From: CAZSNT01 sp964607765
GTDB lineage: Bacteria; Verrucomicrobiota; Lentisphaeria; Oligosphaerales; JABHEG01
Direction: 5' to 3'
Length of the DNA: 54,926 bases
Assembly: GCA_964607765.1 (NCBI GenBank)
Contig: CAZSNT010000053.1
Span: 1-54,926, forward strand
Position 1 is the first letter of the stretch; each line of letters begins with the position of its first letter. The notes beneath the pieces are model-generated. The model was not told where the DNA came from. It did no database searches and saw only the letters and a program-made list of their open reading frames with translations. Shown piece after piece: positions 36,106 to 44,375 of this stretch. Position numbers and translations under genes: made by a program.

Positions 36106-36882
36106 ATGGAAGCAGACCTGCGCACACTACTCGACAGCTGGCCCTACGACGAACACAGCAATGTCCGCCGGATCGTGGCGGGCGACGGGCGGGAGAAGAT
36201 CCAGGTCCGTGTCCAGGAAGGCCCATTTCAGGGCATCCTGCAGATGGAGCTGGACGGGCGTCCGGACGGGGCGCGCCCTCACGACCGCAACTACGCCTTT
36301 GACTTCTGGCAGGACCAACTGGGCAGGCATGTCAAGGCGGAGGGGACCAAGGAGGGGTTCGGTCTGGGTCACGCGGCCAGTGAGGAGCTCTTCGAGGAGA
36401 GTCGGGCAATCTACGAACGCTATATCTTCCTGCTGCGACTGCACGACTTCGAGCGAGTGATCCGGGACACGGAGCGCAACATGCACCTGTTCCGCTTCGT
36501 CAACACGTACGCAGACTCGAAGGAAGACCGGGAGCGGCTGGAACGCTGGTGGCCGTACATCCTGCGGATCCACGCGACGGCGCGCATTATGATCGCGGTG
36601 GCTCGCAAAGACACGAACGAAGCGCTGGCGATTGTCAAGGAAACACGCCAGCGTATCGACAGCCTTCCGGAACTCGAATTCGACGAGTTCCAGATTGAGC
36701 GGAAACGCTCGCTGGACGCTCTGGAGGAGTTGGCGGGACAGCTGCGCAAAGAACACCCCGCATCGCCGACAGAGCGTCTGGAAGAGGAACTCAAGCACGC
36801 CATCGCGGTTGAGGACTACGAGAGCGCGGCCAAGCTCCGGGACCAGCTCCACGCCATCCAAGACGAGCCCGAGTCGAACTGA
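36106..36882 (+). CDS. UVR-motif protein
   Basis: 258 residues from ATG 36106; the frame upstream to 35032 is antisense to the HEAT/BNR gene and rejected. The N-terminal 200 residues are unrecognised and largely helical (HSNVRRIVAGDGREKIQVRV, YIFLLRLHDFERVIRDTERN). The last 30 residues are a UVR motif (LEEELKHAIAVEDYESAAKL, then RDQLH), which mediates UvrB-UvrC contact and also occurs in McsA and Clp adaptors. There is no UvrB helicase or UvrC nuclease domain. An adaptor role in repair or protein quality control is inferred from the motif only. It is divergent from the exported gene at 35964 and convergent with cysteine synthase. Confidence 0.8.
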   Translation: MEADLRTLLDSWPYDEHSNVRRIVAGDGREKIQVRVQEGPFQGILQMELDGRPDGARPHDRNYAFDFWQDQLGRHVKAEGTKEGFGLGHAASEELFEESRAIYERYIFLLRLHDFERVIRDTERNMHLFRFVNTYADSKEDRERLERWWPYILRIHATARIMIAVARKDTNEALAIVKETRQRIDSLPELEFDEFQIERKRSLDALEELAGQLRKEHPASPTERLEEELKHAIAVEDYESAAKLRDQLHAIQDEPESN

Positions 36883-36893
36883 CCGGGCTCTTC

Positions 36894-37055
36894 ACCACGA
36901 AGGTCACGAAGAGCTCGGAGGGGTCGGTGTGGGGAACGCGCTGCCACCATCGGGTTGGCGGCCCTCACAGCCCGAGAGACAGAAGCTGGCCGCAGATCAC
37001 AGAGACTGCATCCCCCCCACAAGTCACACTTCGTGCTCTTCGTGCTCTTCGTGGT
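36894..37055. repeat. Inverted pair of 9-nt micro-arrays
   Basis: Left arm 36894-36920 has three 9-nt units (ACCACGAAG, GTCACGAAG, AGCTCGGAG). Right arm 37029-37055 has three units in reverse orientation (CTTCGTGCT twice, CTTCGTGGT). The arms lie about 110 bases apart in the gap between two convergent genes and could pair in RNA from either strand. Confidence 0.7.
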
Positions 37056-37072
37056 GCACAAACCAGCCGAGG

Positions 37073-38041
37073 TCACGGCGGGCAGTCGGCGCACACGGAT
37101 CGGAACAGGCTCGTGGATAGGTACCGATCCCCGCGGTCGGGCAGGAGCGTGACCACGGTCTGGTCCGGGCGCAGATCGGCGGCAACCTGCAGTGCGGCGT
37201 ACACGGCCGCGCCGCTGCTCATACCGGCGAACAGCCCCTCTTCCAGCGCGAGTCGATTGGTCATGGAGTAGGCGGGGCGGTCGTCGACGAGCACGATGCG
37301 GTCGAGGCGCGGCCGCTCGTAGATCTGCGGGACAATGGACTCGCTCATGTTCTTCAGGCCCTGGATGGCATGTCCGGCGACCGGTTCCGCGCCCACGATC
37401 TGGATCTCCGAGTCCTTTTCCTTCAGGTACCGTGCCACGCCCATGAGCGTGCCGGTCGTGCCCATGCCGGCCACGAACGCCGCAATGTCGCCCCCCGCCT
37501 GCTCGAAGATCTCCGGGCCGGTCGATTCGTAATGACTGAGCCAGTTGTCCGGGTTGGCAAACTGGTTCGGCATGAAGTAGCGGTCGGGGTCGTCTTCCTT
37601 GATTCGGTGTGCGGCACGAATCGCGCCGTCCGTGCGTTCATGCGCCGGGGTCAGCACCAACTCCGCGCCATAGGCAAGGAGAACCTGCCGCCGCTCGACA
37701 CTCACGCACTCGGGCAGTGTGAGCTTGACCCGGTAGCCCTTGCACGCACCGACCATGGCCAGGCCGATCCCCGTGTTGCCGGAGGTCGGCTCCAGGATGA
37801 TCTTGCCGTGCTCCAGCCGTCCATCCCTCTCGGCCTTCTCGATCATCCACAGCGCCGGCCGATCCTTGACCGAACCGCCCGGGTTGTTGCCCTCGAGCTT
37901 GACCAGGATGCGCGCGCCGTGCTGCGGTCTGATGCGCTGCAGTTCCACCAACGGCGTGTTGCCGATGGCCTGCAGCAGCCCATGCGTGGCTGCGGACGTG
38001 CCTGCGGAAGTGTTGCTGCTGTCCGGGCTGTGATCTGACAT
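37073..38041 (-). CDS. cysK: Cysteine synthase (O-acetylserine sulfhydrylase)
   Basis: 322 residues from ATG 38041 (TTGGAG upstream); ATG 38074 eleven codons earlier is a possible alternative. PLP enzyme: the Schiff-base lysine is in NNPGGSVKDRPA, the substrate loop is EPTSGNTGIGLAM, and the PLP-phosphate loop is GMGTTGTLMGVARYL. The end is PDRGDRYLSTSLF. It makes cysteine from O-acetylserine and sulfide. CysK and CysM cannot be separated with certainty from sequence alone; the DRYLS end is common to CysK-type proteins. No serine acetyltransferase is adjacent. Confidence 0.93.
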   Translation of the reverse strand: MSDHSPDSSNTSAGTSAATHGLLQAIGNTPLVELQRIRPQHGARILVKLEGNNPGGSVKDRPALWMIEKAERDGRLEHGKIILEPTSGNTGIGLAMVGACKGYRVKLTLPECVSVERRQVLLAYGAELVLTPAHERTDGAIRAAHRIKEDDPDRYFMPNQFANPDNWLSHYESTGPEIFEQAGGDIAAFVAGMGTTGTLMGVARYLKEKDSEIQIVGAEPVAGHAIQGLKNMSESIVPQIYERPRLDRIVLVDDRPAYSMTNRLALEEGLFAGMSSGAAVYAALQVAADLRPDQTVVTLLPDRGDRYLSTSLFRSVCADCPP

Positions 38042-38282
38042 TGTCTGGTCTGCTCCAAGATGCGGGTTGGACATCAGCCCTTACCGTAGCCACTGAATGG
38101 GCGAATGCCACAGAGGCAGCCGCCTCAGCCTGAGACGGTCCTTCTGGACGTCCCCCCAGGTTGCCCGCGCAGCCCTCGCCCGCAGGCAGAGGCAGCCCGG
38201 CATGTCACGTGTCACAACTCGGGAACGACAGTCCACCTTGGGATAGACAGAGGAGGGCCGGGGTCACCTGTGCGCCCAGCGA

Positions 38283-38582
38283 TCAGCCGTCCCGATACAC
38301 CTCGTCATGGGTGCCGATGCTCAACAGGACGATTTCGTGTTCGACGAAGAGGAGCACGAGGACGATGCGATCGCTGTAGGACAGCCGGATCGCGTGCAGA
38401 CCTTTCATCCCCCCGCGCAAGGCGTGGAGGCGGAGACGGGGCGTGTGTGGATCGTCGGCCAGCATCTCCAGCGTTCGGGCGACCAGATCTTTGCGATCCG
38501 GATGCTTCCGCAGGTACTTGCGCAGCTGCCGCAGAAAGGTGTCCGTCCGAATGAGTGCCCAGGGGGAATTCGGATCAGTCAT
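38283..38582 (-). CDS. RelE-family type II toxin (mRNA interferase)
   Basis: 99 residues, typical for RelE/YafQ toxins. N-terminal helices (DTFLRQLRKYLRKHPDRKD) precede a beta sheet (LRLHALRGGMKGLHAIRLSY, RIVLVLLFVEHEIVLLSIG) and the common closing GTHDEVY. Family members cleave mRNA on or off the ribosome. Its start overlaps the antitoxin's end by 8 nt, so toxin translation depends on antitoxin translation. No catalytic residue is obviously lost, so it appears intact. Confidence 0.88.
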   Translation of the reverse strand: MTDPNSPWALIRTDTFLRQLRKYLRKHPDRKDLVARTLEMLADDPHTPRLRLHALRGGMKGLHAIRLSYSDRIVLVLLFVEHEIVLLSIGTHDEVYRDG

Positions 38583-38835
38583 CGCGCTCTGCCTCTGCCA
38601 TCAGTTCGGCGACAGTGGTCGGCTTCCAACGCCCTTCACGCCAATCGGCGAGGGCCTGCGACAGGTGAGCCTGATCCGCTGCCCGCGCCATGTCCTCGTA
38701 GTCCTCCGGCGACAGAACCACGTAGGCGGGACGGTTGTTGCGGACAACCACGACGCTGCCGTACTCATGGAGCCCTTTGTCCACGGCCGTCATGCCGCGT
38801 CGCTTGATCTCTTGGACAGGCAGAATTGCTTGCAT
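38575..38835 (-). CDS. Phd/YefM-family antitoxin
   Basis: 86 residues from ATG 38835. The frame's first ATG (38859) lies inside the predicted -10 TATAAT (38863-38858), so it cannot be the start of the main transcript; the next Met is used here. The N-terminal Phd fold is recognisable: ILPVQEIKRRGMTAVDKGL, then SVVVVRNNRPAYVVLSPEDYEDM. The acidic C-terminal half (WREGRWKPTTVAELMAEAE) would wrap the toxin. It is expected to bind its own promoter, where two AGTACT palindromes flank the -10. Confidence 0.85.
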   Translation of the reverse strand: MQAILPVQEIKRRGMTAVDKGLHEYGSVVVVRNNRPAYVVLSPEDYEDMARAADQAHLSQALADWREGRWKPTTVAELMAEAERDD

Positions 38836-38849
38836 CTTGCACAGACTCC

Positions 38850-38868
38850 AGTACTGCATTATAGTACT
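38850..38868 (-). promoter_or_regulatory. Toxin-antitoxin promoter with paired palindromic operator
   Basis: On the minus strand a perfect TATAAT -10 (38863-38858) lies between two AGTACT palindromes (38850-38855, 38863-38868) set 7 bases apart, giving a symmetric site. This is the expected layout for Phd-type autorepression. No convincing -35 was found. Confidence 0.55.
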
Positions 38869-39061
38869 CTAATATAGCACTTGTTTCGAGCACTTCCATT
38901 CATCCTCCCGCACCCATCGATCCGAAGTCCCGTGACAAAACCACGGGGAATTCTTCAGGAAGCGCTCTTTGCCGGGTGGCCTGGTCCGAGCCCGACACTA
39001 CATTTTCCCTTTGTTTGTTTTTCGCGTTGTGACAGACCATCATCGGCAACTGGAGTAGGCA

Positions 39062-40150
39062 ATGAGCGGATCGGACATGTTGACAGTCGGCATCATCGGC
39101 GTGGGCGGCATAGCGAATGGGAAACACCTGCCCGGCTTGTCGAAAGTGGACGAAGTGCGACTGGCCGCGTTCTGTGACCTGGTCCCGAAACGTGCCGAGA
39201 AAGGCGCGGCGCAGTACGGGGAGGACGATGCTCGCGTCTACACGGACTACCGCAAGATGCTGGAGGAATGCGACCTGGACGTGGTGCACGTCTGCACGCC
39301 GAACATCAGCCACTCCGAGATCACGTGCGACGCGCTCGAAGCCGGTTGCCACGTGCTGTGCGAGAAGCCCATGGCGAAGACGGCGGCGGGCGCGCGCAAG
39401 ATGGTCGAAACAGCCAAGCGCACAGGCAAGAAACTGACGATCGGTTACCAGAATCGTCTCCGGCCCGAAGTACTGCATCTGAAGCGCCTGGTCGAAGCCG
39501 GCGAACTGGGCGACATCTACTACGCCAAAGCGACAGCGCTGCGGCGCCGCGGTGTACCGGCGTGGGGCGTGTTCCTTGACAAGGAGCAGCAGGGCGGCGG
39601 CCCGCTCATCGACATCGGCACGCACGCTCTGGATCTGACGCTCTGGCTGATGGACAACCACGAGCCGGTCTCGGCGTTCGGCTCGACCTTCTCCGAGCTC
39701 GGCAAAACACCGGACCTGACCAACAAGATGGGATCCTGGGATCCCGACGACTTCACGGTGGAAGACTCCGCGTTCGGGCTGATCAAGTTCAAGAACGGCG
39801 CCACGGTGCAGCTGGAGACGAGTTGGGCATTGAACACACGCAAGTCGACCGGCATCACGACCCAGCTCTGCGGCACGATTGCAGGCGCCGACCTGGAAGG
39901 CGGGTTGCACCTGAACGGCGACCGCAACAACCGGCTCTACACGGAGAACATCGACATGGGGCCCGGCGGCGGCTACTACGAGCGGTTGGGCCTGCGCCCG
40001 CCTCACCTGGAAGCACGAATCTGGATTGACGCCGTCCTCAATGACTGGGAGCCGCTGGTCAAGCCGGAACAGGCCTGTGTGGTCACCGAAATCCTCGAAG
40101 CGATCTACACGTCCGCCGAGACCGGAGAATCAGTCGCGCTCGGCAACTGA
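39062..40150 (+). CDS. Gfo/Idh/MocA-family oxidoreductase
   Basis: 362 residues with CTGGAGTAGGC before the ATG. The Rossmann start is VGIIGVGGIANGKHLPGL; the family EKP motif is in HVLCEKPMAKTAAGA. The C-terminal half supplies the substrate domain (GGGPLIDIGTHALDLTLWLM, with the typical DIGxHxxD). These enzymes oxidise or reduce sugars, inositols or related polyols with NAD(P). No signal peptide, so cytoplasmic. Neighbours do not reveal the substrate, though the nearby DUF1080 and sulfatase genes fit a polysaccharide-degrading lifestyle. Confidence 0.93.
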   Translation: MSGSDMLTVGIIGVGGIANGKHLPGLSKVDEVRLAAFCDLVPKRAEKGAAQYGEDDARVYTDYRKMLEECDLDVVHVCTPNISHSEITCDALEAGCHVLCEKPMAKTAAGARKMVETAKRTGKKLTIGYQNRLRPEVLHLKRLVEAGELGDIYYAKATALRRRGVPAWGVFLDKEQQGGGPLIDIGTHALDLTLWLMDNHEPVSAFGSTFSELGKTPDLTNKMGSWDPDDFTVEDSAFGLIKFKNGATVQLETSWALNTRKSTGITTQLCGTIAGADLEGGLHLNGDRNNRLYTENIDMGPGGGYYERLGLRPPHLEARIWIDAVLNDWEPLVKPEQACVVTEILEAIYTSAETGESVALGN

Positions 40151-40156
40151 GGGGCC

Positions 40157-40218
40157 GGATGTGGGATGCCGGATGCTGAGTGCCCCACGGATGCACGGAT
40201 GCAGGAACGCAGGCTGGC
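40157..40218. repeat. Adjacent 7-nt and 8-nt micro-arrays, GGATG types
   Basis: Three 7-nt units (GGATGTG, GGATGCC, GGATGCT; 40157-40177), then four 8-nt units (ACGGATGC twice, AGGAACGC, AGGCTGGC; 40187-40218). Together with the array at 40265-40292 they fill most of the convergent gap 40151-40300. Confidence 0.65.
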
Positions 40219-40264
40219 TGACGTCGTCTTCGTCCTCGATCGACCAACAACCAGGTTGGCCATC

Positions 40265-40292
40265 AACGAATGGCGAGCACCGAGCAACGAAT
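40265..40292. repeat. Micro-array of 7-nt units, AACGAAT type
   Basis: Four 7-nt units in the order AACGAAT, GGCGAGC, ACCGAGC, AACGAAT. It has the same unit order as 17698-17725, 22 kb away, which argues that the arrangement and not only the unit is copied. Confidence 0.6.
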
Positions 40293-40300
40293 AGCGCTCC

Positions 40301-40990
40301 TCACGGCAACTCGGTAATGGCGATGTTGCGGTACCAGACCGGGTCGTTGTGGTCCTGGAGCATGATGCGTCCGGTCTGTTTTGCCGCGTAGTCGGGGTGT
40401 GCTTTGAACTTGCTCTTCGCGACCGCGGCCCGGAACTCGTCCGTGCTGCTGTCGTAGCGCAGCACAAGCTTACCGTTGAGCCAGTGTTCGACCACGGGCC
40501 CGCGCGCTACGATCTTGCCTTGGTTCCACTCGCCGGTCGGGCGTTTGACCTCGGCGGTGTCCGCGGCCAGGATGTCGTACAGAGAGGCCGCGAGACGCTT
40601 GCCGCTGCCGCGTTTGCCGTCGGGGTGCTTGCCATCGTCCAGTACCTGGTACTCGGGCCCGTTCTGCATCTTGCCGTAGCTGGTGTAGCGGTACTTGATG
40701 CCGGAATTGCTTCCCGACGCGACCTTCCACTCAAACTCGAAGATGAAGTTCGTGTACTCCTTGGCCGTAAACAGGCTCCCCCCGCGTGTTTTGCGGTGCA
40801 TGCACCCGTCTTCAACGACCCAGCCTTTGGTGACCGCACCGCCGCTGCCGGTCGTCCAGCCGGTCAGGGATGTGCCGTCGAACAGAAGAACACGATGTGC
40901 TTCGGCTGACTGGTCCTGGGCGAAGGCCGCGGCGCACAAGGCGAGTCCGGCAATGACGGCACGGTGTGGAGAGTGGGAGAGAAGATGCAC
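40301..40990 (-). CDS. DUF1080 (3-keto-disaccharide hydrolase-like) exported protein
   Basis: 229 residues. Signal peptide: AVIAGLALCAAAFA, with cleavage before QDQS. Family landmarks are LLFDGTSLTGWT at the start, VVEDGCMHRK, FIFEFEWKVASGSNSGIKYR in the middle, GPEYQVLDDGKHPD, EWNQGKIVARGPVVEHWLNG and the end GRIMLQDHNDPVWYRNIAI. The fold is a concanavalin-like jelly roll; some members hydrolyse 3-keto-sugars and the domain is very common in PVC bacteria. It converges with the oxidoreductase gene, which could reduce or oxidise sugars in the same pathway (inference). Confidence 0.92.
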   Translation of the reverse strand: MHLLSHSPHRAVIAGLALCAAAFAQDQSAEAHRVLLFDGTSLTGWTTGSGGAVTKGWVVEDGCMHRKTRGGSLFTAKEYTNFIFEFEWKVASGSNSGIKYRYTSYGKMQNGPEYQVLDDGKHPDGKRGSGKRLAASLYDILAADTAEVKRPTGEWNQGKIVARGPVVEHWLNGKLVLRYDSSTDEFRAAVAKSKFKAHPDYAAKQTGRIMLQDHNDPVWYRNIAITELP

Positions 40991-41012
40991 GATGGTGCCT
41001 CCTTCGATTGTG

Positions 41013-42320
41013 TCAAGGGGTTAGTCCAGATGATGAATCGGCTGTTTCGGGCGACTGAAGGAGCGGAAACTCGACCGTAAAGCTCGTCCCGCGGCCGACT
41101 GCAGACTGGACGTCGATCCGGCCGTCGTAGGATCGGGCGATCTCTGAACACATGTGCAGGCCGAGGCCTGTTCCGGTCGGGGTCTCGCCGGCGTCCGTGC
41201 CTGCCTTCGGCTTGGTCGTGAAGAACGGATCGAACAGCTTCGGCAGAATCTCGTCCGGGATGCCGGGCCCGTTGTCGCTGACTCGGAACCACGCGGTCTC
41301 GTCCCTCGTTCCGGAAGCCACGGCGAGCGCGGGCTGCTCCTGCTGCCACATGGCGTCCATGGCATTCTTCACCAGGTTCTGAAACACCTGGGAGAGCTCT
41401 GAAGGCACAACGCGGACGGGGATGCGTTCCTGGCCCAGCTCGATGCTCTTCTCCACCTGGTGCTTGAAGGTCATATCGGACTGGAGGAACTCCAGTTCCT
41501 GCCGGAGGATGTGATTGAGATCGACCACTTCCATTTGTTCGCCCTTGTCGGAGCGGCTCTTGGCCATCATCGAGCTGATCATCCCATTCATCTGTTCCGC
41601 GGCCGCACCGATCATCTTGCCATCTTCGAGGAACTCTTTGACCCGGTCATCCAGGGTCCCGGGCGCGATCACGTCGATCTCCCCCAAGGCGGTCCGCAAC
41701 TCGTCGGCACTGTTGGTGATCAACTGCGAACAGGCGAGAATAGCTGCAAGCGGGTTGCGCAGGTTGTGAATGATGCCCTGGATCAGGAGTGCGAACGCGG
41801 CTTGACGCTCGGTGCGGATCAGGTCCCTGGTGCGTTCCTCGAGCATCTCTTCCAAGTGTTTGTTGTACCGATTGATGGTCTGGTACGCATCCTTCAGCTC
41901 GGCGTGTGCATGACTGAGCGCCCTGCCCACCTGAGCCCGCTCGATCGCATAGCGCACGGCGCGCAGGATCAGCGGAGTGTCCACGTCGCCTTTGAACAGG
42001 TAGTCCTGCGCCCCTTCCTTCACGGCACGCATGGCCTGCTCCTCGTCGTTTGCACCTGTCAGCACGACAATGGGCAGGAACAACGCTGCCTGACGCACAC
42101 GCACCACCGTGTCCAAGCCGCGGCTGTCAGGCAGATTGAGGTCGAGGAACACCGCATCGAACGTGTTCTCCGCAATGCATGCCAGCGCATCTGTCACGTT
42201 GGCTGCAACCTGCGTCTCGAATGCCGGTGTCTCGGCTCGAGCCAGGAACATCTGCAGCAGCTTCGCGTCGCCCGGATCGTCTTCCACGATCAGGACCCGA
42301 AGAGGTGTCGTCTGGTCCAT
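41013..42320 (-). CDS. Hybrid receiver-histidine kinase
   Basis: 435 residues from ATG 42320. Residues 5-125 are a receiver domain (LIVEDD, phospho-acceptor Asp60 in FLDLNLPDS, Lys near YLFKGD). A coiled linker (about 130-170) leads to a kinase core with His185 in GIIHNLRNPLAAIL. ATPase boxes follow: N box NLVKNAMDAMW, G1 SDNGPGIPDEIL, F FDPFFTTK, G2 GTGLGLHMC. There is no membrane segment, so it is cytosolic and takes its signal through the receiver domain. It lies 26 bases downstream of the response-regulator gene and ends a three-gene phosphorelay operon. Confidence 0.93.
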   Translation of the reverse strand: MDQTTPLRVLIVEDDPGDAKLLQMFLARAETPAFETQVAANVTDALACIAENTFDAVFLDLNLPDSRGLDTVVRVRQAALFLPIVVLTGANDEEQAMRAVKEGAQDYLFKGDVDTPLILRAVRYAIERAQVGRALSHAHAELKDAYQTINRYNKHLEEMLEERTRDLIRTERQAAFALLIQGIIHNLRNPLAAILACSQLITNSADELRTALGEIDVIAPGTLDDRVKEFLEDGKMIGAAAEQMNGMISSMMAKSRSDKGEQMEVVDLNHILRQELEFLQSDMTFKHQVEKSIELGQERIPVRVVPSELSQVFQNLVKNAMDAMWQQEQPALAVASGTRDETAWFRVSDNGPGIPDEILPKLFDPFFTTKPKAGTDAGETPTGTGLGLHMCSEIARSYDGRIDVQSAVGRGTSFTVEFPLLQSPETADSSSGLTP

Positions 42321-42346
42321 CAATTTTCGGTCTTTCTCTCGGTTGG

Positions 42347-42793
42347 CTAGGAGGGGGCGGGCGGGCGCCGACACACCGAGAACCAATACGCCTCGATCCG
42401 GCGGATCGCGTCCGTGAGTTCGGCCAGCCGTGACGGCTTCTCTACGTACCCGCTGGCGTGGAGCCGGTAGCAGTCCAGAATGTCTGTGTCTGAGTCCGAT
42501 GTGGTCAGCACAATGACGGGGATCGCTTTCAGATCCTCATCTGACTTGAGACAACGCAGGAACTCTCTGCCGCCCATCCCCGGCATGTTGAGGTCGAGCA
42601 GAATCAGCGCCGGCCAGACAGCGCCCGGCTGCCCCGGCCCGGCCCGGCGCAGGCAATCAAGGGCTTCCTCTGCAGAAGCTGCAATGCGCAGCTGCCGTAT
42701 GCTGCCCGCCCCCGCAAAGGCCAGCCTCAGCAGCTTCTGGTCTGCCGGGTCGTCCTCGATCGCAAGCACAATGTCTGTCGCTGTGTCGGGCAT
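42347..42793 (-). CDS. Single-domain response regulator (Rcp1/CheY-like)
   Basis: 148 residues from ATG 42793, two bases after the kinase stop. It consists of one receiver domain: acidic pocket VLAIEDDPADQ, phospho-acceptor Asp67 in LILLDLNMPGMGG, conserved VLTTSDS and the Lys in GYVEKPS. The spacing fits the Rcp1 group that partners phytochrome-type kinases. It has no output domain, so it acts as a phosphate shuttle or binds a target protein. The longer frame back to 42910 overlaps the kinase gene and is Arg-rich without homology, so it is excluded. Confidence 0.92.
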   Translation of the reverse strand: MPDTATDIVLAIEDDPADQKLLRLAFAGAGSIRQLRIAASAEEALDCLRRAGPGQPGAVWPALILLDLNMPGMGGREFLRCLKSDEDLKAIPVIVLTTSDSDTDILDCYRLHASGYVEKPSRLAELTDAIRRIEAYWFSVCRRPPAPS

Positions 42794-42795
42794 GT

Positions 42796-44223
42796 TCAGT
42801 GTCCAGCGTTCGGTGCAGCGGCAGGGACGGTGAACCAGAATGTGGAGCCTTCGCCCGCGACGGAATCCACGCCGATCTCGCCGCCGTGGCGCTCCACGAT
42901 CTTCCGGCACACGGCGAGCCCGATCCCCGTGCCCTCGTATTCGCCCCGGCCATGAAGCCGGCGGAACATGACGAAAATGTCCTCTCTGTATTCCTCGCCG
43001 ATGCCGATGCCATTATCCTGGACCCGGACCTTCACCATTCCCGGCGCCGTGGAAGACTCGGCTGTGACGGTCACCCGCGGCGGCACGCCTGGCCTGCAGT
43101 ACTTGAGCGCGTTGCCGATCAGATTCTGCAGCAACTGGTGGATCTGGGCACGGTCCGCGTTGACCGCGGGCAAGGGCGTCGAACGCTGGATCGCGCCCTC
43201 TGTCTCTTCCAGTCTGAGCGCCAGCTCGACATGCGTCAGATTGTCGATCACCTCGTTCAGCTCCACCGTGTCGAACGGTCGGGCTTTCGTGGTGACGCGC
43301 GAGTACACCAACAGCGCATCGATCATCTCCTGCATCCGCCTGGCGCCGTCGACCAGGAATCCCAGGTTCTCTATCTGGTCGTCGTCCAACCGCCCCTCCA
43401 GCGACACGGCCAGGATGTCGCCGAAGGCGGAGATCTTCCGGGCAGGCTCGCGCAAGTCGTGCGAAGCGATGTAGACGAAATCCTGGAGTTCCTGGTTCGA
43501 CTCTTTGAGTTTGAGGTTGGACACCTCCAGGTCGCCGAGCAGCGCCCGTTTCTCGGCCTCGGTCTGGCGCAGGTCCGCAGTCATCATGTTGAACGATGCC
43601 GCCAGCGACCCGAGTTCGTCCGTTGTGCGCACCGGCACAGCATACTCCAGGTTGCCGCTGGCAATGACCTCGATGCCACGCAACAGCTCGTTGACAGGCC
43701 GCCGCACCACAAGCCGGACGAGCAGCGTGATCAGCAGACAGGCGACGCCGGCGCCAAAGAGCACAAGCACCGCGATATTGCGCTGGATGCCGCCCAGCTT
43801 CCGCGTCACATCCGCCAGTGACAGTATCAGGGATATCGTGCCGATCTCGCGAGGCGCCCCGTCCGCGCCGGGATCATCCAGGAGGCGGTAGCTGTAGACG
43901 CGCTGATACCGCTCGTTCTCGCTGCCGCCGCGGAACAGCAGACCGCCCTCTGCATCACGGACTTCGCAGTATGCGACATCTTTCTGCCGCAGACAGGATC
44001 GCCCGATCTTCTCCAGGGCCGCCAGATTGCCTTGGAGCACGGGGTATCTGCAGCTCACGACCAAGCCGCTGAGCAGCACGCCTGCGCGGTCGTCGAACTC
44101 GGACATGAGCATCTTCTGCTGCTGACCAATGACATACCAGGCCAGCAGCACTGCCCAGAACACGCCCAGGCAGATGAACAGCAGGACGACCTTGTCTGCA
44201 ATGCCGATGCGAAGTCGCGCCAT
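42796..44223 (-). CDS. Membrane sensor histidine kinase with HAMP domain
   Basis: 475 residues. A first membrane helix (about 13-33, VVLLFICLGVFWAVLLAWYV) and a second (about 147-170, AVLVLFGAGVACLLITLLV) enclose a periplasmic sensor domain of about 110 residues. This has a CHASE8-like look (LLSGLVVSCRYPVLQGNLAAL). HAMP, a coiled coil and a HisKA domain follow, with the phospho-His in DFVYIASHDLREPARKI, then the ATPase boxes NLIGNALKYC, VQDNGIGI and GEYEGTGIGLAVC. The kinase type resembles phytochrome-family kinases that signal through Rcp1-like regulators, and such a regulator is encoded next. The signal sensed is unknown. Confidence 0.93.
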   Translation of the reverse strand: MARLRIGIADKVVLLFICLGVFWAVLLAWYVIGQQQKMLMSEFDDRAGVLLSGLVVSCRYPVLQGNLAALEKIGRSCLRQKDVAYCEVRDAEGGLLFRGGSENERYQRVYSYRLLDDPGADGAPREIGTISLILSLADVTRKLGGIQRNIAVLVLFGAGVACLLITLLVRLVVRRPVNELLRGIEVIASGNLEYAVPVRTTDELGSLAASFNMMTADLRQTEAEKRALLGDLEVSNLKLKESNQELQDFVYIASHDLREPARKISAFGDILAVSLEGRLDDDQIENLGFLVDGARRMQEMIDALLVYSRVTTKARPFDTVELNEVIDNLTHVELALRLEETEGAIQRSTPLPAVNADRAQIHQLLQNLIGNALKYCRPGVPPRVTVTAESSTAPGMVKVRVQDNGIGIGEEYREDIFVMFRRLHGRGEYEGTGIGLAVCRKIVERHGGEIGVDSVAGEGSTFWFTVPAAAPNAGH

Positions 44224-44330
44224 GAACCGGTCCTACGGGATCCTCGGGATCTCAACCTCTACTGTCCAGCTACGGTACTGACATGCGCCCGCGAATGACC
44301 GCAGGGGGCGGTCAAACGACAATGAAGGAC

Positions 44331-44336
44331 TATAGT
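44331..44336 (+). promoter_or_regulatory. Candidate -10 TATAGT before lpxB
   Basis: TATAGT matches the -10 of the giant-gene promoter and of the mgtE candidate. A good -35 is not visible 16-18 bp upstream. If used, transcription starts near 44343, which rules out the upstream ATGs (44283, 44322) as lpxB starts. Confidence 0.3.
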
Positions 44337-44375
44337 ACGGCGACGTTGAAGTGCCACGGACTGGCGAACTGGCCG

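Noticed and set aside
38836..38859. Longer start of the antitoxin
   Set aside because: Its ATG overlaps the TATAAT -10 element, so it would precede the transcript.
42794..42910. Arg-rich extension of the response regulator
   Set aside because: It overlaps the kinase gene, and a proper Met follows the kinase stop by two bases.
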